Shown here piece after piece: positions 39,821 to 49,493 of a stretch of DNA of 64,000 bases. The stretch is taken from contig JAUIJL010000011.1 in NCBI GenBank assembly GCA_030431255.1, positions 186,001-250,000 on the forward strand, read 5' to 3'. A program made the position numbers and the translations under genes. Each line of letters starts with the position of its first letter. Positions within the stretch are counted from its first letter, which is position 1. The notes under the pieces are model-generated. The model made no database searches and was not told the DNA's origin. It saw only the letters and a program-made list of their open reading frames with translations. This stretch comes from Thermoanaerobaculia bacterium (GTDB lineage: Bacteria > Acidobacteriota > Thermoanaerobaculia > Multivoradales > J023).

Positions 39821-42592
39821 GTGGATCCAAAGGTTTGGCGCCGTCTCAAAGACGATTTCTTGAAGGCTATTGAGCTCGACGAGGACGGCCTCGTCGAGCT
39901 TTTGCGTGCCTACGATCCCGAGCTGCGCCCGAAGCTCGAAGAGATGCTGCGCGGCCACGGCATCGAGTCGAGCTTCCTCGATCGTCCGTTGGCGGCCCCC
40001 GAGGCCGAGGAGCCGCCGCCTCCGCCGGAGCGCATCGGCCCCTATCGACTGGAACGGCTCTTAGGTCGCGGCGGCATGGGCGAGGTCTTTCTCGGCCGCC
40101 GGGAGGACGGAGATTTCCAGCAGCGGGTGGCGATCAAAATGCTGCGCGGCTGGTTTCACGCCGAGGTCTCGACCCGTCGATTCCGGGTGGAGCGTCAGAT
40201 CCTGGCGCGGTTGGAGCATCCCAATATTGCCCGGTTGTTGGACGGCGGCAGCACCGACGACGGCCGCATGTACTTGATCATGGAGCACGTGGACGGCGTG
40301 CCCATCGATCAATATTGCGACCGTCATCGGCTTTCCGTGGCGCAGCGCCTTCGCCTCTTCGAGAAGGTGTGCTCGGCGGTGGCTTTGGCCCATCGAAGCC
40401 TGGTGGTGCACCGGGATCTGAAGCCGGCCAACATCTTGGTGACGGAGGACGGCGAGCCCAAGCTGCTGGATTTCGGCATCGCCAAGCTGCTGGGTGACGG
40501 GGCGGCCGGCGACCTGGGCGAAGGCCCCGGCATGACCGCCACTTGGCAGCAGCCCATGACCCCCGAATATGCGAGCCCCGAGCAAGTCGCCGGCCGGCCG
40601 ATCACCACCGGCACGGACATCTACGCCCTCGGCGTTTTGCTCTACCGGCTGCTGACCGGGGTGTCGCCCTACCCGGAGACCGACGGCGACGCGGCGCAGG
40701 TGCTGAAGGCGGTCCGTCGGGGGGAGATCATCCGTCCGAGCAGCCGGGTGGTGGCCGAGGGTGGCGACTCTGAGACCCAGCGGGCTCGGGATCGGCGGAC
40801 CGAGCCCAAGCTGTTGGCCCGTCGGTTGCGGGGGGATCTCGACGTCTTGATCGCCACCGCCCTGCACCGGGATCCCGAGCGGCGTTATCCGTCGGTCGAG
40901 CGCTTGGCGGAGGACGTGCGGCGCCATTTGGACGGCCTGCCCATCAGCGCCCGTCCCGACACGCCGGCTTATCGCTTGAGCAAATTTCTTCGCCGCCAAC
41001 CGTTGATCGCTGCCGCGGCGCTGTTGGTGGTGCTCTTCGCGGCGGGCATGACCGTGCTTTCGGTGCAGCTGGCTCGGCAGCGGGATCGTTTGCAACGGGA
41101 GCAGGCGAAGTCCGCGGAAGTGGTGGACTTTGCCGTCGGCCTCTTCGAGGTCACCGATCCCGATGAATCACGGGGTCGCACGGTCACTGCCCTCGACCTG
41201 CTCGAACGGGGCGCCGAGCAAGCGCGATCGGAGCTCGCCGGCCAGGGGGATCTCCAGGCCATCATGCTCGATTTATTGGGTGAGATGCACCTCAACCTCG
41301 GTCTATTCGACGACGCCCGACCGTTGCTCACGGAAGCTCTCGAGCTGGCGGAGAAGCATTTTGGTCCCGACTCGGAGCAGGTGGCTCAAACCTTGGACAA
41401 TCTGGCCGCGGTCTACCGCCACCGGGGGGAGCTGACGGCCGCCGAAGCCCTCTACCAGCGAGCCCTGGAGATCCGTCGTCGGCTGCACGGCGACGCTGAC
41501 TTTCGCCTGGCGGAAAGTCTCAACAACCTGGGGGTGTTGCGCTGGCGTCGGCAGGATCTCGAAGGAGCGCGATCGCTGATCGCCGAGGCGTTGGAGGTGA
41601 CGCGCGCGGCTCGCGGGGGCGACGACCCCGAGGTGGCGAGCGCGCTCAACAACCTGGCGGCGCTTTACCAAGCGAGCGGGGATCCAGCGGATCTCGATCC
41701 GGCGGTGTCGCTGCTCGAGCAGGCGATCCGGATCAACCGACGCACCGCCGGGGCGGACGCTCCGAGCCTCGGTGTCCAGCTTCAGAATCTCGGTCAGCTG
41801 CGCCGCCTACAAGGACATCTGAACCTTGCGGAGTCGGCGATTCGGGAAGCCCTGTCGATTCTGGAGCCGGCCCTCGGCGAAGCCCATCCCCAAACCCGCT
41901 CCGCGCGCGCCGGATTGGCCGGGGTGCTGCGCGCCGACGCCCGCCTGGGCGCGGCGTTGGGGCAGCTCGAAAAGGCCGTAGCGGCCACCCAGCCGGCGGA
42001 GGGTGAGGCGGTGCATCCGCGGGAGGTCACCCTGCGCAACTCCCTGGTGCAGGTGTTGGTGGATTTCGGTCGTCCCGAAGCGGCCGAAAGGGTGCTGGCG
42101 GAAGCGGCAAGCCTTCAGCCGCGATTCGGAGCCGAAGACATCGCCATTGCGCTGGAGCACAATCGGGCCCGTCTCGACGCCGCCGAAGGGCGCGCGGCGG
42201 ACGCCATCCAGCGTCTCGAAGGCCTGCGGAGCCATGTCGACAGCGAGCGCCGCCGGGTGGGACTCGGCTTGGATCTGGCGTCGATTCTGCTGCGAGCAGA
42301 CCGAGCCCAGGAGGCTGCGGCCGTGCTCGACGAGGTGGACCGGCTGCAAGAGAAGCTGCTGCCGGCGAATCACCCGGATCGCGTGCACCCGCTGTTGCTG
42401 CGCGCCGCGGTCGAGCGTCGGGCCGGACGATCCGCGGACCTACCGCTCGCGGAGGCCAGACGGCTCGCAGAGGCCAGACGGCTCGCCTCCCGTGCCGCCG
42501 GCAAGGGCAGCTGCCTAGCAGCGGCGACCGCCGCGTGGCCGGAGCGGCCGAGCCTTCCGGGATGCGGATTCCCGGCGGCCCTCCACCCTTGA
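39821..42592 (+). CDS. Transmembrane Ser/Thr protein kinase with tetratricopeptide repeats
   Basis: A 923-residue Hanks-type kinase. The kinase domain (about 73-360) has G-loop LGRGGMGEVFLG, catalytic VVHRDLKPANILV and LLDFGIAK. A transmembrane helix (about 395-415; LIAAAALLVVLFAAGMTVL) is followed by an extracytoplasmic tetratricopeptide solenoid (about 440-890; LNNLGVLRWRRQDLEGA, LNNLAALYQ). The start is GTG with GAGG nearby. The last 45 residues after a duplicated EARRLAEARRLA (18-base duplication at 42452-42487) do not look like repeat sequence. It lies 24 bases after the ECF gene, so the pair forms an ECF/kinase signalling unit in which the repeats sense an external signal. Confidence 0.95.
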   Translation: MDPKVWRRLKDDFLKAIELDEDGLVELLRAYDPELRPKLEEMLRGHGIESSFLDRPLAAPEAEEPPPPPERIGPYRLERLLGRGGMGEVFLGRREDGDFQQRVAIKMLRGWFHAEVSTRRFRVERQILARLEHPNIARLLDGGSTDDGRMYLIMEHVDGVPIDQYCDRHRLSVAQRLRLFEKVCSAVALAHRSLVVHRDLKPANILVTEDGEPKLLDFGIAKLLGDGAAGDLGEGPGMTATWQQPMTPEYASPEQVAGRPITTGTDIYALGVLLYRLLTGVSPYPETDGDAAQVLKAVRRGEIIRPSSRVVAEGGDSETQRARDRRTEPKLLARRLRGDLDVLIATALHRDPERRYPSVERLAEDVRRHLDGLPISARPDTPAYRLSKFLRRQPLIAAAALLVVLFAAGMTVLSVQLARQRDRLQREQAKSAEVVDFAVGLFEVTDPDESRGRTVTALDLLERGAEQARSELAGQGDLQAIMLDLLGEMHLNLGLFDDARPLLTEALELAEKHFGPDSEQVAQTLDNLAAVYRHRGELTAAEALYQRALEIRRRLHGDADFRLAESLNNLGVLRWRRQDLEGARSLIAEALEVTRAARGGDDPEVASALNNLAALYQASGDPADLDPAVSLLEQAIRINRRTAGADAPSLGVQLQNLGQLRRLQGHLNLAESAIREALSILEPALGEAHPQTRSARAGLAGVLRADARLGAALGQLEKAVAATQPAEGEAVHPREVTLRNSLVQVLVDFGRPEAAERVLAEAASLQPRFGAEDIAIALEHNRARLDAAEGRAADAIQRLEGLRSHVDSERRRVGLGLDLASILLRADRAQEAAAVLDEVDRLQEKLLPANHPDRVHPLLLRAAVERRAGRSADLPLAEARRLAEARRLASRAAGKGSCLAAATAAWPERPSLPGCGFPAALHP

Positions 42593-42613
42593 CGGAATAT
42601 ATTTCGAATTTTC

Positions 42614-42649
42614 TGAGCCGGTTTTTCGAGCTTCTCCGCGTGAGGGGTG
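42614..42649 (+). promoter_or_regulatory. Shared 36-bp promoter-like motif, copy B
   Basis: TGAGCCGGTTTTTCGA at the left and CCGCGTGAGG at the right, in the same register as copies A and C. It lies 55 bases before the secreted-protein gene at 42704 and just after the kinase stop. Confidence 0.75.
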
Positions 42650-42703
42650 AACGTCGACCCACGACGTCGAATCCAAACACACCCCTTGAAGGAGCAACTG
42701 ATC

Positions 42704-44401
42704 ATGCAAGCTATTTCCAACCCCCGTGCGCCCCGTGGACGCCTCGTTTTACGCACGCTCGGCGTCGCCGCGGTGGCCGCGACCCTGGCCCTGTCTTCGG
42801 CCGGTGCCGCTCAGGAAGCCGACCCCGACGTGCCGAAGGCCACCGACTTGGGAGGTCTGCTCGAAGCTTGGCAAGGCGCCACGCGGCCGACCGAGCTCAG
42901 CCTGGCGGAGCACGTCTCCGAGCACTACCCGGAATGGCTCAGCGCCTGGACGGATCAGGCGGCCGGCTCTCTCGGTGGCCCGTTGGTGGCGGTCTACGAG
43001 GACCTGCGACCGGAGTGGCTCGAAGCTTTCCGATCCGACTATTTGGAAAGCTCGGACGATGGGGTTGCCGAAGGTGACGACGGGTCGTTCGTCGACTATC
43101 TGGTCCACTATCAGCCTGAGTGGCTCGCCCAGGTCGAGCGGGATCTGACCGAGCTCGGTGAAGGCCAAGATCTGGAGACCTTCATCGGAAAGAACGACCC
43201 CGAGGTCATCACCGAGCTGGAGATGCGCAACGACTCCTTTTACGCCGAGCCTATCGGTTTCATCGAGTGGGTGACCACCTACACCAACGACCCGGTGGCT
43301 CTCGGCCAAGCCCATTCCTACGTGAACGACATTCTCGACGGCGACGGCTCTACGGGCAGCAGCTCCACGGGCGGTGCCTCGACCTGCACCTGTCGGATCA
43401 TCGCGTCGGGGGTCGAGCTGCCCGGAAGCCAAGTGGACGTTCATAATCCAAACTACGAGGATAAGCGCAACAACGGCACCTGGAAGGAGTGGCGTCATGG
43501 TTATTTGACCCAGCGCGGAGCCGCCCAACGGCTCGGCACCAGCCGCTTCATCCGGAACACTGACAACCAGCTATCCATGAACAATGTGGCTTCGTCGGCC
43601 ACCATCTCCTTCCGTATGTCATGCACCCGTCCATCCGGTAACGACGTCGTGCAATGCGATCAAGGGATCGGCTGCTCGGCGGATGTCAAAGTGAAATCGA
43701 AATTCAGCTCCGCGTTTGAGGTCTACAACGACGCGACTCGCGCTTATCCGTGGCATTCGATTTCCAGCTCCGCGACGGCCGCGAATGTGGGAGTTTTGAA
43801 GATGAATCCGGGCTCGGCCAATGAGAGCGTGTTGTTCGAGAAAGGTCTCGCTCTGGAGCGTACGTACAACACCTCAGCGAGCGCGGGCAGCGTTTTGGCC
43901 GGAATCAAGTCCGCCTACAACCTTTATCAGACCATCGACAACGCCGGCGGCGATGTGGGTGCCATCCTTACCAACATCGACGATCAGGACGTTCAGAACA
44001 TTCTCGGCATAGCGACTGTCGACGGTTCTCGCGGTACCAGCAACCAGAACCTTCACGTCCAATACAGCAACGCAGGTGCCGCTCCGTTCGTTATCTCCAA
44101 CGGTGAAGAAGCGGTCTTCGAGATCAGCTCCATCGCCAAAGCCGAGTCCATCGGCAACGGCAAGACCAGCGACGGCCGGACCCGCTCCTCCAACAGCTAC
44201 TTCTTGGTGGGTGTGGCCAACAACTTCAGCTGCACTGGTGCGGCACCGCCCAAAACCACCGCCGCATGGACCTACAATTCGGTTTGGCAGGCTCCCTTCA
44301 GCGCCGCCAGCGCTCGTGGCGCGGCCGAGGGATTCATCTACAGCCAAACCGGCACGCAAGTCAGCGCCCCGGGTTACGCCGGGCATTGGACGGCCCCCTG
44401 A
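42704..44401 (+). CDS. Secreted Cys-containing protein, family paralogous to the one at 58.9 kb
   Basis: A 565-residue protein with a long signal peptide (helix LVLRTLGVAAVAATLALSSAGAA). Residues about 40-190 hold helical repeats with a recurring (P)EWL motif (YPEWLSAW, RPEWLEAF, QPEWLAQV). A Ser/Gly linker leads to a CTCR element, and the C-terminal half is beta-rich with a Cys pair region (MSCTRPSGNDVVQCDQGIGC) and a segment KVKSKFSSAFEVY. The same layout recurs in the protein at 58,947-60,590. No known fold assigned. AGGAG lies upstream of ATG 42704. It is preceded by promoter-like copy B and followed by a terminator, so it is its own transcript. Confidence 0.8.
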   Translation: MQAISNPRAPRGRLVLRTLGVAAVAATLALSSAGAAQEADPDVPKATDLGGLLEAWQGATRPTELSLAEHVSEHYPEWLSAWTDQAAGSLGGPLVAVYEDLRPEWLEAFRSDYLESSDDGVAEGDDGSFVDYLVHYQPEWLAQVERDLTELGEGQDLETFIGKNDPEVITELEMRNDSFYAEPIGFIEWVTTYTNDPVALGQAHSYVNDILDGDGSTGSSSTGGASTCTCRIIASGVELPGSQVDVHNPNYEDKRNNGTWKEWRHGYLTQRGAAQRLGTSRFIRNTDNQLSMNNVASSATISFRMSCTRPSGNDVVQCDQGIGCSADVKVKSKFSSAFEVYNDATRAYPWHSISSSATAANVGVLKMNPGSANESVLFEKGLALERTYNTSASAGSVLAGIKSAYNLYQTIDNAGGDVGAILTNIDDQDVQNILGIATVDGSRGTSNQNLHVQYSNAGAAPFVISNGEEAVFEISSIAKAESIGNGKTSDGRTRSSNSYFLVGVANNFSCTGAAPPKTTAAWTYNSVWQAPFSAASARGAAEGFIYSQTGTQVSAPGYAGHWTAP

Positions 44402-44423
44402 CCCGCTCGCACCTCGGATCTGA

Positions 44424-44475
44424 GGCCGGCGGCGAGTTTTACCCCTTGGCTCGCCGTCGGCCCGGTCTTTTCTCT
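44424..44475 (+). terminator. Rho-independent terminator
   Basis: A 13-base stem (44424-44436 with 44450-44462, one G-T pair) and a 13-base loop are followed by GGTCTTTTCTCTT. It lies 22 bases after the secreted-protein stop. Confidence 0.8.
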
Positions 44476-44630
44476 TCGTTTCAATCGTTTGTCTTCGCTT
44501 CAATCGTTGCCCATTGCGAAAAACCCTTCTGTGTGAGCATCCGAGAAAAACCTTTCGACACTCGCGATCCCCGGGTTGTTTCGATCTTCGAGCCCTGGAT
44601 CGCCGGATTTTCTCTTTTTGTGCTCTGGGT

Positions 44631-44666
44631 TGAGCCGGTTTTTCGACCGTTTACGCGTGGGGAACG
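44631..44666 (+). promoter_or_regulatory. Shared 36-bp promoter-like motif, copy C
   Basis: TGAGCCGGTTTTTCGACC at the left and ACGCGTGGGGA at the right, in the same register as copies A and B. It lies 40 bases before the secreted-protein gene at 44706. Confidence 0.75.
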
Positions 44667-44705
44667 AGCTGCTGTTTCGCAGCTTCAATGCATTTAGGAG
44701 GTTTC

Positions 44706-47486
44706 ATGCACATTCCATCCACGCCAACGAGAAGCATCCGTCAGCAGGTGTTTCGACTCACCGTCCTCTTCGCCCTCTTCTTCTGCCTGGTCATCGGCGC
44801 CTCGCGGCTGCCCGCTGCGCCGTTGCAAGGCGGCTGTGCCGGCTCCAACGGCACCTTGCCCATCGGCAACCCGGGGGAAGCCGGGTACGCCTGGAAGGCC
44901 GAGCTGAGGAATTGGCTCGCCGGTTTGACGATTTCTCAGCTCTCGTACCAAGGCCAACCCACCCGCATCAAGCCGCCCTACGAGGAATACAGCTGGTACC
45001 CGAGCTGGGTGAGCTCCGGGGATTGCGAGAATACTTACACCAACATGTCCTCACCGCCGACGCTGAACGCCGCGGAACGGACCTTCATCGAGCAGTACTA
45101 CACCATGTGGCTGACCGAGCGTCGGTCCGGTTGGTACGACGAGGCCCTGCGCATCGATCCTCGACATTTCACCCTGGCCGATATGGAGAATCAGACGACC
45201 TGCCAGGTGGATACTCCTCAATTCCAATGGGACGGAAACCCTTCCTGGATCTCCATGTGGGAGTATCCCGGCAATCCGTTCTTCAGTGATTCAATCGTCC
45301 GCCCGGCGCTCAAGAAACGGCTCGGCAGCTGGCTGGCACTTCAGCTGATCATGCTCGAATGGTCGGCTTGGGACGAAGCGAGTCAGGCCATCCCCTTGGC
45401 GACGGCGCCGGTCACCCACGCCGGTCGCAACTACCATCATCCGAATCCGGTGGTGATCGGCGGCGTCGGCGGCAACAACGACATGGGCATCGTTTTGACG
45501 GGTCTGGCGTCGGCTTACCAGGCCGTTCAAAACGAGCCTTGGTTCCAAGGCAACCTGGCCGCGGCCTTCGAAAAAGGGCTCTTGACCCAGGCCGAGCGTC
45601 TCCACATCGCGGGTTATTGGTCCCAGCACGGCAATCGGGCGATTCCCATGGTCAGCGGTCTACAGCTGGTCTACGAAGCGACCGGCAATACGGACGCGGA
45701 GGTTTGGTATTTGGACGCCATGGAGCACGTGTTTACGCCGAGCACGTTTTTCCCCGCGGGTTATATGACCCAAGATTTTCGCTACGACCCGGGTTACAGC
45801 CAGATGGATCCCCACGCGGCGGTGCGGGTTTTGATGAACCATTCGGGCTCGACCACGGCGTCGGCGCTGGTGGACCTCTACGATGCGGCCTATCGGATGC
45901 ACGATCTGCGGGCCCATATGGTCTTGGGCGACGTCACTGGTTTGATGTTCGGCCCGTCGGCCATGAGCACGCGGACCGGTGGTGGCGCCAACAGCAACGG
46001 CAACGAGCCGACCGCTGATCCCATGCGCTTGATGACCCAGCTCTACGCCGCCGAGCTGGAGCTGCCGTTCGCCGATCCCGGGCTGCGCGATTGGCCGGAT
46101 TTCGGGCAATACGCCATCACCGGCTACCCGCCCTACACCCGAACCGTCGATCCGTTGGACCCGAGCCGGGATCTGCATGTGGTGCTGGCCTGCCGCTTCG
46201 CGCCATTGCATCAGGTGGGTGGTCAGAATTGGTCGAATTCGGCGAGCGCGGCGGTGCCGTGGCCCGATCAGCCCGGTCCGCGGGGTTATAACCGCCCGTG
46301 GACCCTGGTCTTCGATCACGTGGTGCCGTCGACGGGCAGCCTGATCGAGAAGCGGGCGCAGCGGGTGAATAACGACCCCACGGCCAATCTGCTGCCCTAC
46401 GAGCTGGAGGGTCCGTATCTTCGGTCGTTCGAGGATGAGATCGTCTTCGCCAAATTCGGCGGCTCCGGTGTCTATGAAGAGCGAGGATGGAATATTTGTG
46501 TCGATCACGACGACTACCACGGCGATGACAGCGATCTGGCGGCGATTCTGCACCTCGGACCGGTGGTCGGCAACAACAGCGCGTTGCCTTACGGCTACGG
46601 TGGTGGTCAGCTGGCCGGTTTGTGGTCGCCGGAGACCGGTGTGGGTTGGCTGAATCGTCGAGTCGGCCGCAACAATACCGTCACCGACGATTGGGCCGAA
46701 TGGCGCAGCCTGCCGATCCACGCGGCGACGGTGCTCACCTCGTCGGGCGTCTGGACGTCGAGCGCCCGGATCATCGATCCCATGCCGACGGTGGTGCTCA
46801 CCGACGAGGATCCGACCTTCGACGTCGGCACCGAGTGGCTGGATTCAGGTGGCGGGTCGATCGCCCCGGTGCCGGAAAGCGACGCGGTGGCCGTCTTCGC
46901 CGAAGTCAGCGGCAACTTGCCCACCGACGGTCACCAAATCGCCGCCGGCGGCACCGTCGTTCCGGCGCTCAACGGGGCGACGCCCATCCACTACCGGCGT
47001 CGATTCGTGGTCGAGCCGGAGCTGGTGCGAGTGCGCACGGATATCGATCCGGTGGTGTCGGGGACCGCCAACGCGGATGCCCTGACGGAGGCGTGGGAGA
47101 CCCTGCCGCTCTTCGTTGCCGAGACGTCCTTCGGCACCTCGTGCCCGACGAGCGTCACCTGGCCCGTGCCCCAAATCGAGGTGCTCGACGCCTTCGGGGT
47201 GGTCACCAACATCACCACGAGCACCAGCTCGATCTCCAACGTCCGGCAAGTGAAGGTGAAGCGCAACGACGGCACCATGACGATCGTCTTCCGGGAACCG
47301 CAAACCGTTCGCCTGAGCGACGTCTTCGGCAACACCGCGACCACGGTGAGCCGTCGATTCCTGCTGCAAAATCTGATGGTGGATCTGCGTCCCCAGGGCG
47401 CGGGCTCCACCTTCCAAATGCCGCCGGTGGCGCTCGAGTACTACATCTACTTTGGGCCGGTGAATCCCGGTTTGGACGATTGGTAG
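44706..47486 (+). CDS. Large secreted protein, possibly a polysaccharide-lyase-like fold
   Basis: A 926-residue exported protein (signal-peptide helix VFRLTVLFALFFCLVIGASRLPAAP). Residues about 40-450 are helical and rich in W, Y and H (WYDEALRIDPRHF, YLDAMEHVFTPS, DPHAAVRVLMNH), as in alpha/alpha toroid domains. The C-terminal half is beta-rich (HVVLACRFAPLH, WTLVFDHVVPS, HYRRRFVVEPELV). A toroid plus beta-sandwich order resembles heparinase/alginate-lyase type polysaccharide lyases, but I cannot name catalytic residues and the match is tentative. AGGAGG five bases before 44706 fixes the start. It is preceded by promoter-like copy C and followed by a strong terminator. Confidence 0.75.
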   Translation: MHIPSTPTRSIRQQVFRLTVLFALFFCLVIGASRLPAAPLQGGCAGSNGTLPIGNPGEAGYAWKAELRNWLAGLTISQLSYQGQPTRIKPPYEEYSWYPSWVSSGDCENTYTNMSSPPTLNAAERTFIEQYYTMWLTERRSGWYDEALRIDPRHFTLADMENQTTCQVDTPQFQWDGNPSWISMWEYPGNPFFSDSIVRPALKKRLGSWLALQLIMLEWSAWDEASQAIPLATAPVTHAGRNYHHPNPVVIGGVGGNNDMGIVLTGLASAYQAVQNEPWFQGNLAAAFEKGLLTQAERLHIAGYWSQHGNRAIPMVSGLQLVYEATGNTDAEVWYLDAMEHVFTPSTFFPAGYMTQDFRYDPGYSQMDPHAAVRVLMNHSGSTTASALVDLYDAAYRMHDLRAHMVLGDVTGLMFGPSAMSTRTGGGANSNGNEPTADPMRLMTQLYAAELELPFADPGLRDWPDFGQYAITGYPPYTRTVDPLDPSRDLHVVLACRFAPLHQVGGQNWSNSASAAVPWPDQPGPRGYNRPWTLVFDHVVPSTGSLIEKRAQRVNNDPTANLLPYELEGPYLRSFEDEIVFAKFGGSGVYEERGWNICVDHDDYHGDDSDLAAILHLGPVVGNNSALPYGYGGGQLAGLWSPETGVGWLNRRVGRNNTVTDDWAEWRSLPIHAATVLTSSGVWTSSARIIDPMPTVVLTDEDPTFDVGTEWLDSGGGSIAPVPESDAVAVFAEVSGNLPTDGHQIAAGGTVVPALNGATPIHYRRRFVVEPELVRVRTDIDPVVSGTANADALTEAWETLPLFVAETSFGTSCPTSVTWPVPQIEVLDAFGVVTNITTSTSSISNVRQVKVKRNDGTMTIVFREPQTVRLSDVFGNTATTVSRRFLLQNLMVDLRPQGAGSTFQMPPVALEYYIYFGPVNPGLDDW

Positions 47487-47567
47487 ATCGCCTAACCCGT
47501 CCCTCACCTAGTCAGTCAACAGCATCGGACCGGCCCCACTCTCAACGGTTCGATCGGTAATTCCCGC

Positions 47568-47597
47568 AGCCCCGGTTCGCCGGGGCTCTTTTTTCTT
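47568..47597 (+). terminator. Rho-independent terminator
   Basis: A perfect 8-base stem AGCCCCGG / CCGGGGCT with the stable tetraloop TTCG is followed by CTTTTTTCTT. It ends the transcript of the 926-residue secreted protein. Confidence 0.93.
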
Positions 47598-47663
47598 CCC
47601 GGACGTGTTTCCTCCCGGACGGTTTTCCTCCCGCCTTCATCAAGCGTCGGCCTTCCGCTGAGC

Positions 47664-48923
47664 CTATTTCGTCTCTGAGTTTTCAATATCGGAAAGCTCA
47701 CTCTCGCCGGAGGTGATGCGGGCGTAGACGGCGAGGCAGGGCAGAAGAAAGGCTCCGGCCACGGTGAGGGCCGCACGGACCGAGACCTGGCGTCCGACGG
47801 CTCCCAGGGCCGGACCGCCGGCCATCTGTCCCAACGCGTCGGCTTGGCCGTTCAAGGACAAAACGGTCGCTCGAACCTTCGACGGCACGTGACGATTGAG
47901 CCAGGCGGAGGTCAGGGGCTCGAGGCATACGCGCATGGCCGACACCGTCCAAAAGCAGGCCAGCGCGGCGGCCAGATGGGTGGTCTGGGCGAAGAGCACG
48001 ACGCCGACTCCTAGGGTTGCGGTCAAGATCGACAAGACCCGAATGGTCTGCCGCCCTCGCTCCACGTCGAAGCGCCGGAGCCCCTCCGACACCACGATGC
48101 CCAGGATCAAGCTGACCCCGTGGGCCAGGGCGAACCAGAAGATCTCGCCGACGCCCGGCACTTCCGGCAGGTCGAATCCTTGGTTGAGGTGCACCACCCA
48201 AAGGCGGTCGAAGGCCTCGCTGAACATGCCGAAGAAGAGGCTGACCCAGAGCACTCGCCACAGAGCCGGCCGTTGGCGAGCAATGGCGACTCCGGCTTTG
48301 AGGGTCGATGCCATGGCCTGCCAAGTCTGGCGCTCATCCCGAGGCAAGGGCTGAAATCCCTGCTCGGGCATGGCCCATCGGAGCAGCGCTCCGAGCGCCA
48401 GAAAGCCGCAGCCGGCGAAGATCAGCGGGCTTTGCAGCTCGCCGCGAGCCGCCAGCACCGTGCTGGCGACGATGCCGAGCAGCGAGCCGGCTTGATGCCA
48501 TTGCCCGCCCCGCAACAGCACCCGGGTCAGCTCCTCGGCCCGGCCCTCCACCGCCAGCTCGTCCGCCAACCAAGCTTCCCCGGCTCCGCTGATGAAGGTG
48601 TAGCCGCCGCCCCAAACCACCTGGGCGACCAACAGCACGGCGAAGGTCTGAAAGCTGCCTTCGATCAAGAAGCCGATGCCGATCACCAAGCAGCCGATCA
48701 CCACGGAAAGACGACGGCTGTAGACGTCGGCCACCACGCCCGTGGGCACCTCGAAGCAGAGGATGGCGAGCTCGAGGACCGTGCCCACCAACACCATTTG
48801 CAGCGGATCCAAACCCACCACCGTGTGGTGGTAGAGCAGGCTGAAGGTGGCGAAGGTGTAGAAGAGGAACCCGAAAGCGCCTCGGTAGGCAAAAAAGACT
48901 GCGGCGGATCGACCGTCGAACAT
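47664..48923 (-). CDS. Major facilitator superfamily transporter
   Basis: A 419-residue protein with about twelve predicted membrane helices. The loop between helices 2 and 3 carries FEVPTGVVADVYSRRLSVVIG, the G-x-x-x-D-x-x-x-R-R-type MFS signature. The first helix includes AYRGAFGFLFYTFATFSLLYH. Related proteins export drugs or small metabolites using proton flow; substrate unknown. AGGA precedes the ATG by seven bases. It converges on the secreted-protein gene at 44.7 kb and diverges from the small membrane gene at 49.1 kb. Confidence 0.92.
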   Translation of the reverse strand: MFDGRSAAVFFAYRGAFGFLFYTFATFSLLYHHTVVGLDPLQMVLVGTVLELAILCFEVPTGVVADVYSRRLSVVIGCLVIGIGFLIEGSFQTFAVLLVAQVVWGGGYTFISGAGEAWLADELAVEGRAEELTRVLLRGGQWHQAGSLLGIVASTVLAARGELQSPLIFAGCGFLALGALLRWAMPEQGFQPLPRDERQTWQAMASTLKAGVAIARQRPALWRVLWVSLFFGMFSEAFDRLWVVHLNQGFDLPEVPGVGEIFWFALAHGVSLILGIVVSEGLRRFDVERGRQTIRVLSILTATLGVGVVLFAQTTHLAAALACFWTVSAMRVCLEPLTSAWLNRHVPSKVRATVLSLNGQADALGQMAGGPALGAVGRQVSVRAALTVAGAFLLPCLAVYARITSGESELSDIENSETK

Positions 48924-49124
48924 AGCGGTATCCTAGGGTATGAAGGTTTGGGGCCTCCTGGGTTTCAGATGGCGATTTTAGGCGCCGAGTCGATTTTTTC
49001 AGCGGAGCTCGATCAATCCGGCGCGCTAGGGGGACCTGCTGCGGTGGTTGGGTTGAGGATCTGAAGGCTGTTAAAGTATTCTGAAAATCCCATCAAATCT
49101 CTTTTATCGAGCTGAGGATCTTCA

Positions 49125-49463
49125 GTGGAGCGGGTAGGTGAGCTTCAAGTGAACAAGACCCAAGGCAAGTCATCGAGCTGGGGCGCTCTGGGGCTTCATG
49201 CGACGGCCGTCGGTTTGTGGCTGTTCGTATTGGCGGCTCTGGTGGTCGGACCTGCCCTTCCGAACATCGTGATGATCAATCTCTACCTTGAATGGTCGAT
49301 TCTCCCCGCCGCCTTGCAGGTGCTCATCGGCGTCGGCTTTGCGATCCGCCGACCCGAGGCGCGAATTGAATTCTTGAGGGCCGTAGCCATGGGGCTACTG
49401 TATTGTTTGGGTTGGTTGTTCATGGCATTCGTGGCTTTTCCGGCTTGGGAGTCCCTCCTTTGA
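49125..49463 (+). CDS. Small membrane protein of unknown function
   Basis: A 112-residue protein with three probable membrane helices (GLHATAVGLWLFVLAALVVG; ILPAALQVLIGVGFAI; MGLLYCLGWLFMAFVAF). The GTG start at 49125 has GAGG upstream; a later GTG at 49149 is possible. No homologous family recognised. It is the only plus-strand gene between the MFS gene and the minus-strand block at 49.7-52.2 kb. Confidence 0.6.
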   Translation: MERVGELQVNKTQGKSSSWGALGLHATAVGLWLFVLAALVVGPALPNIVMINLYLEWSILPAALQVLIGVGFAIRRPEARIEFLRAVAMGLLYCLGWLFMAFVAFPAWESLL

Positions 49464-49493
49464 CAGGAACAGATTCTGCGGACGAGCTACCCG

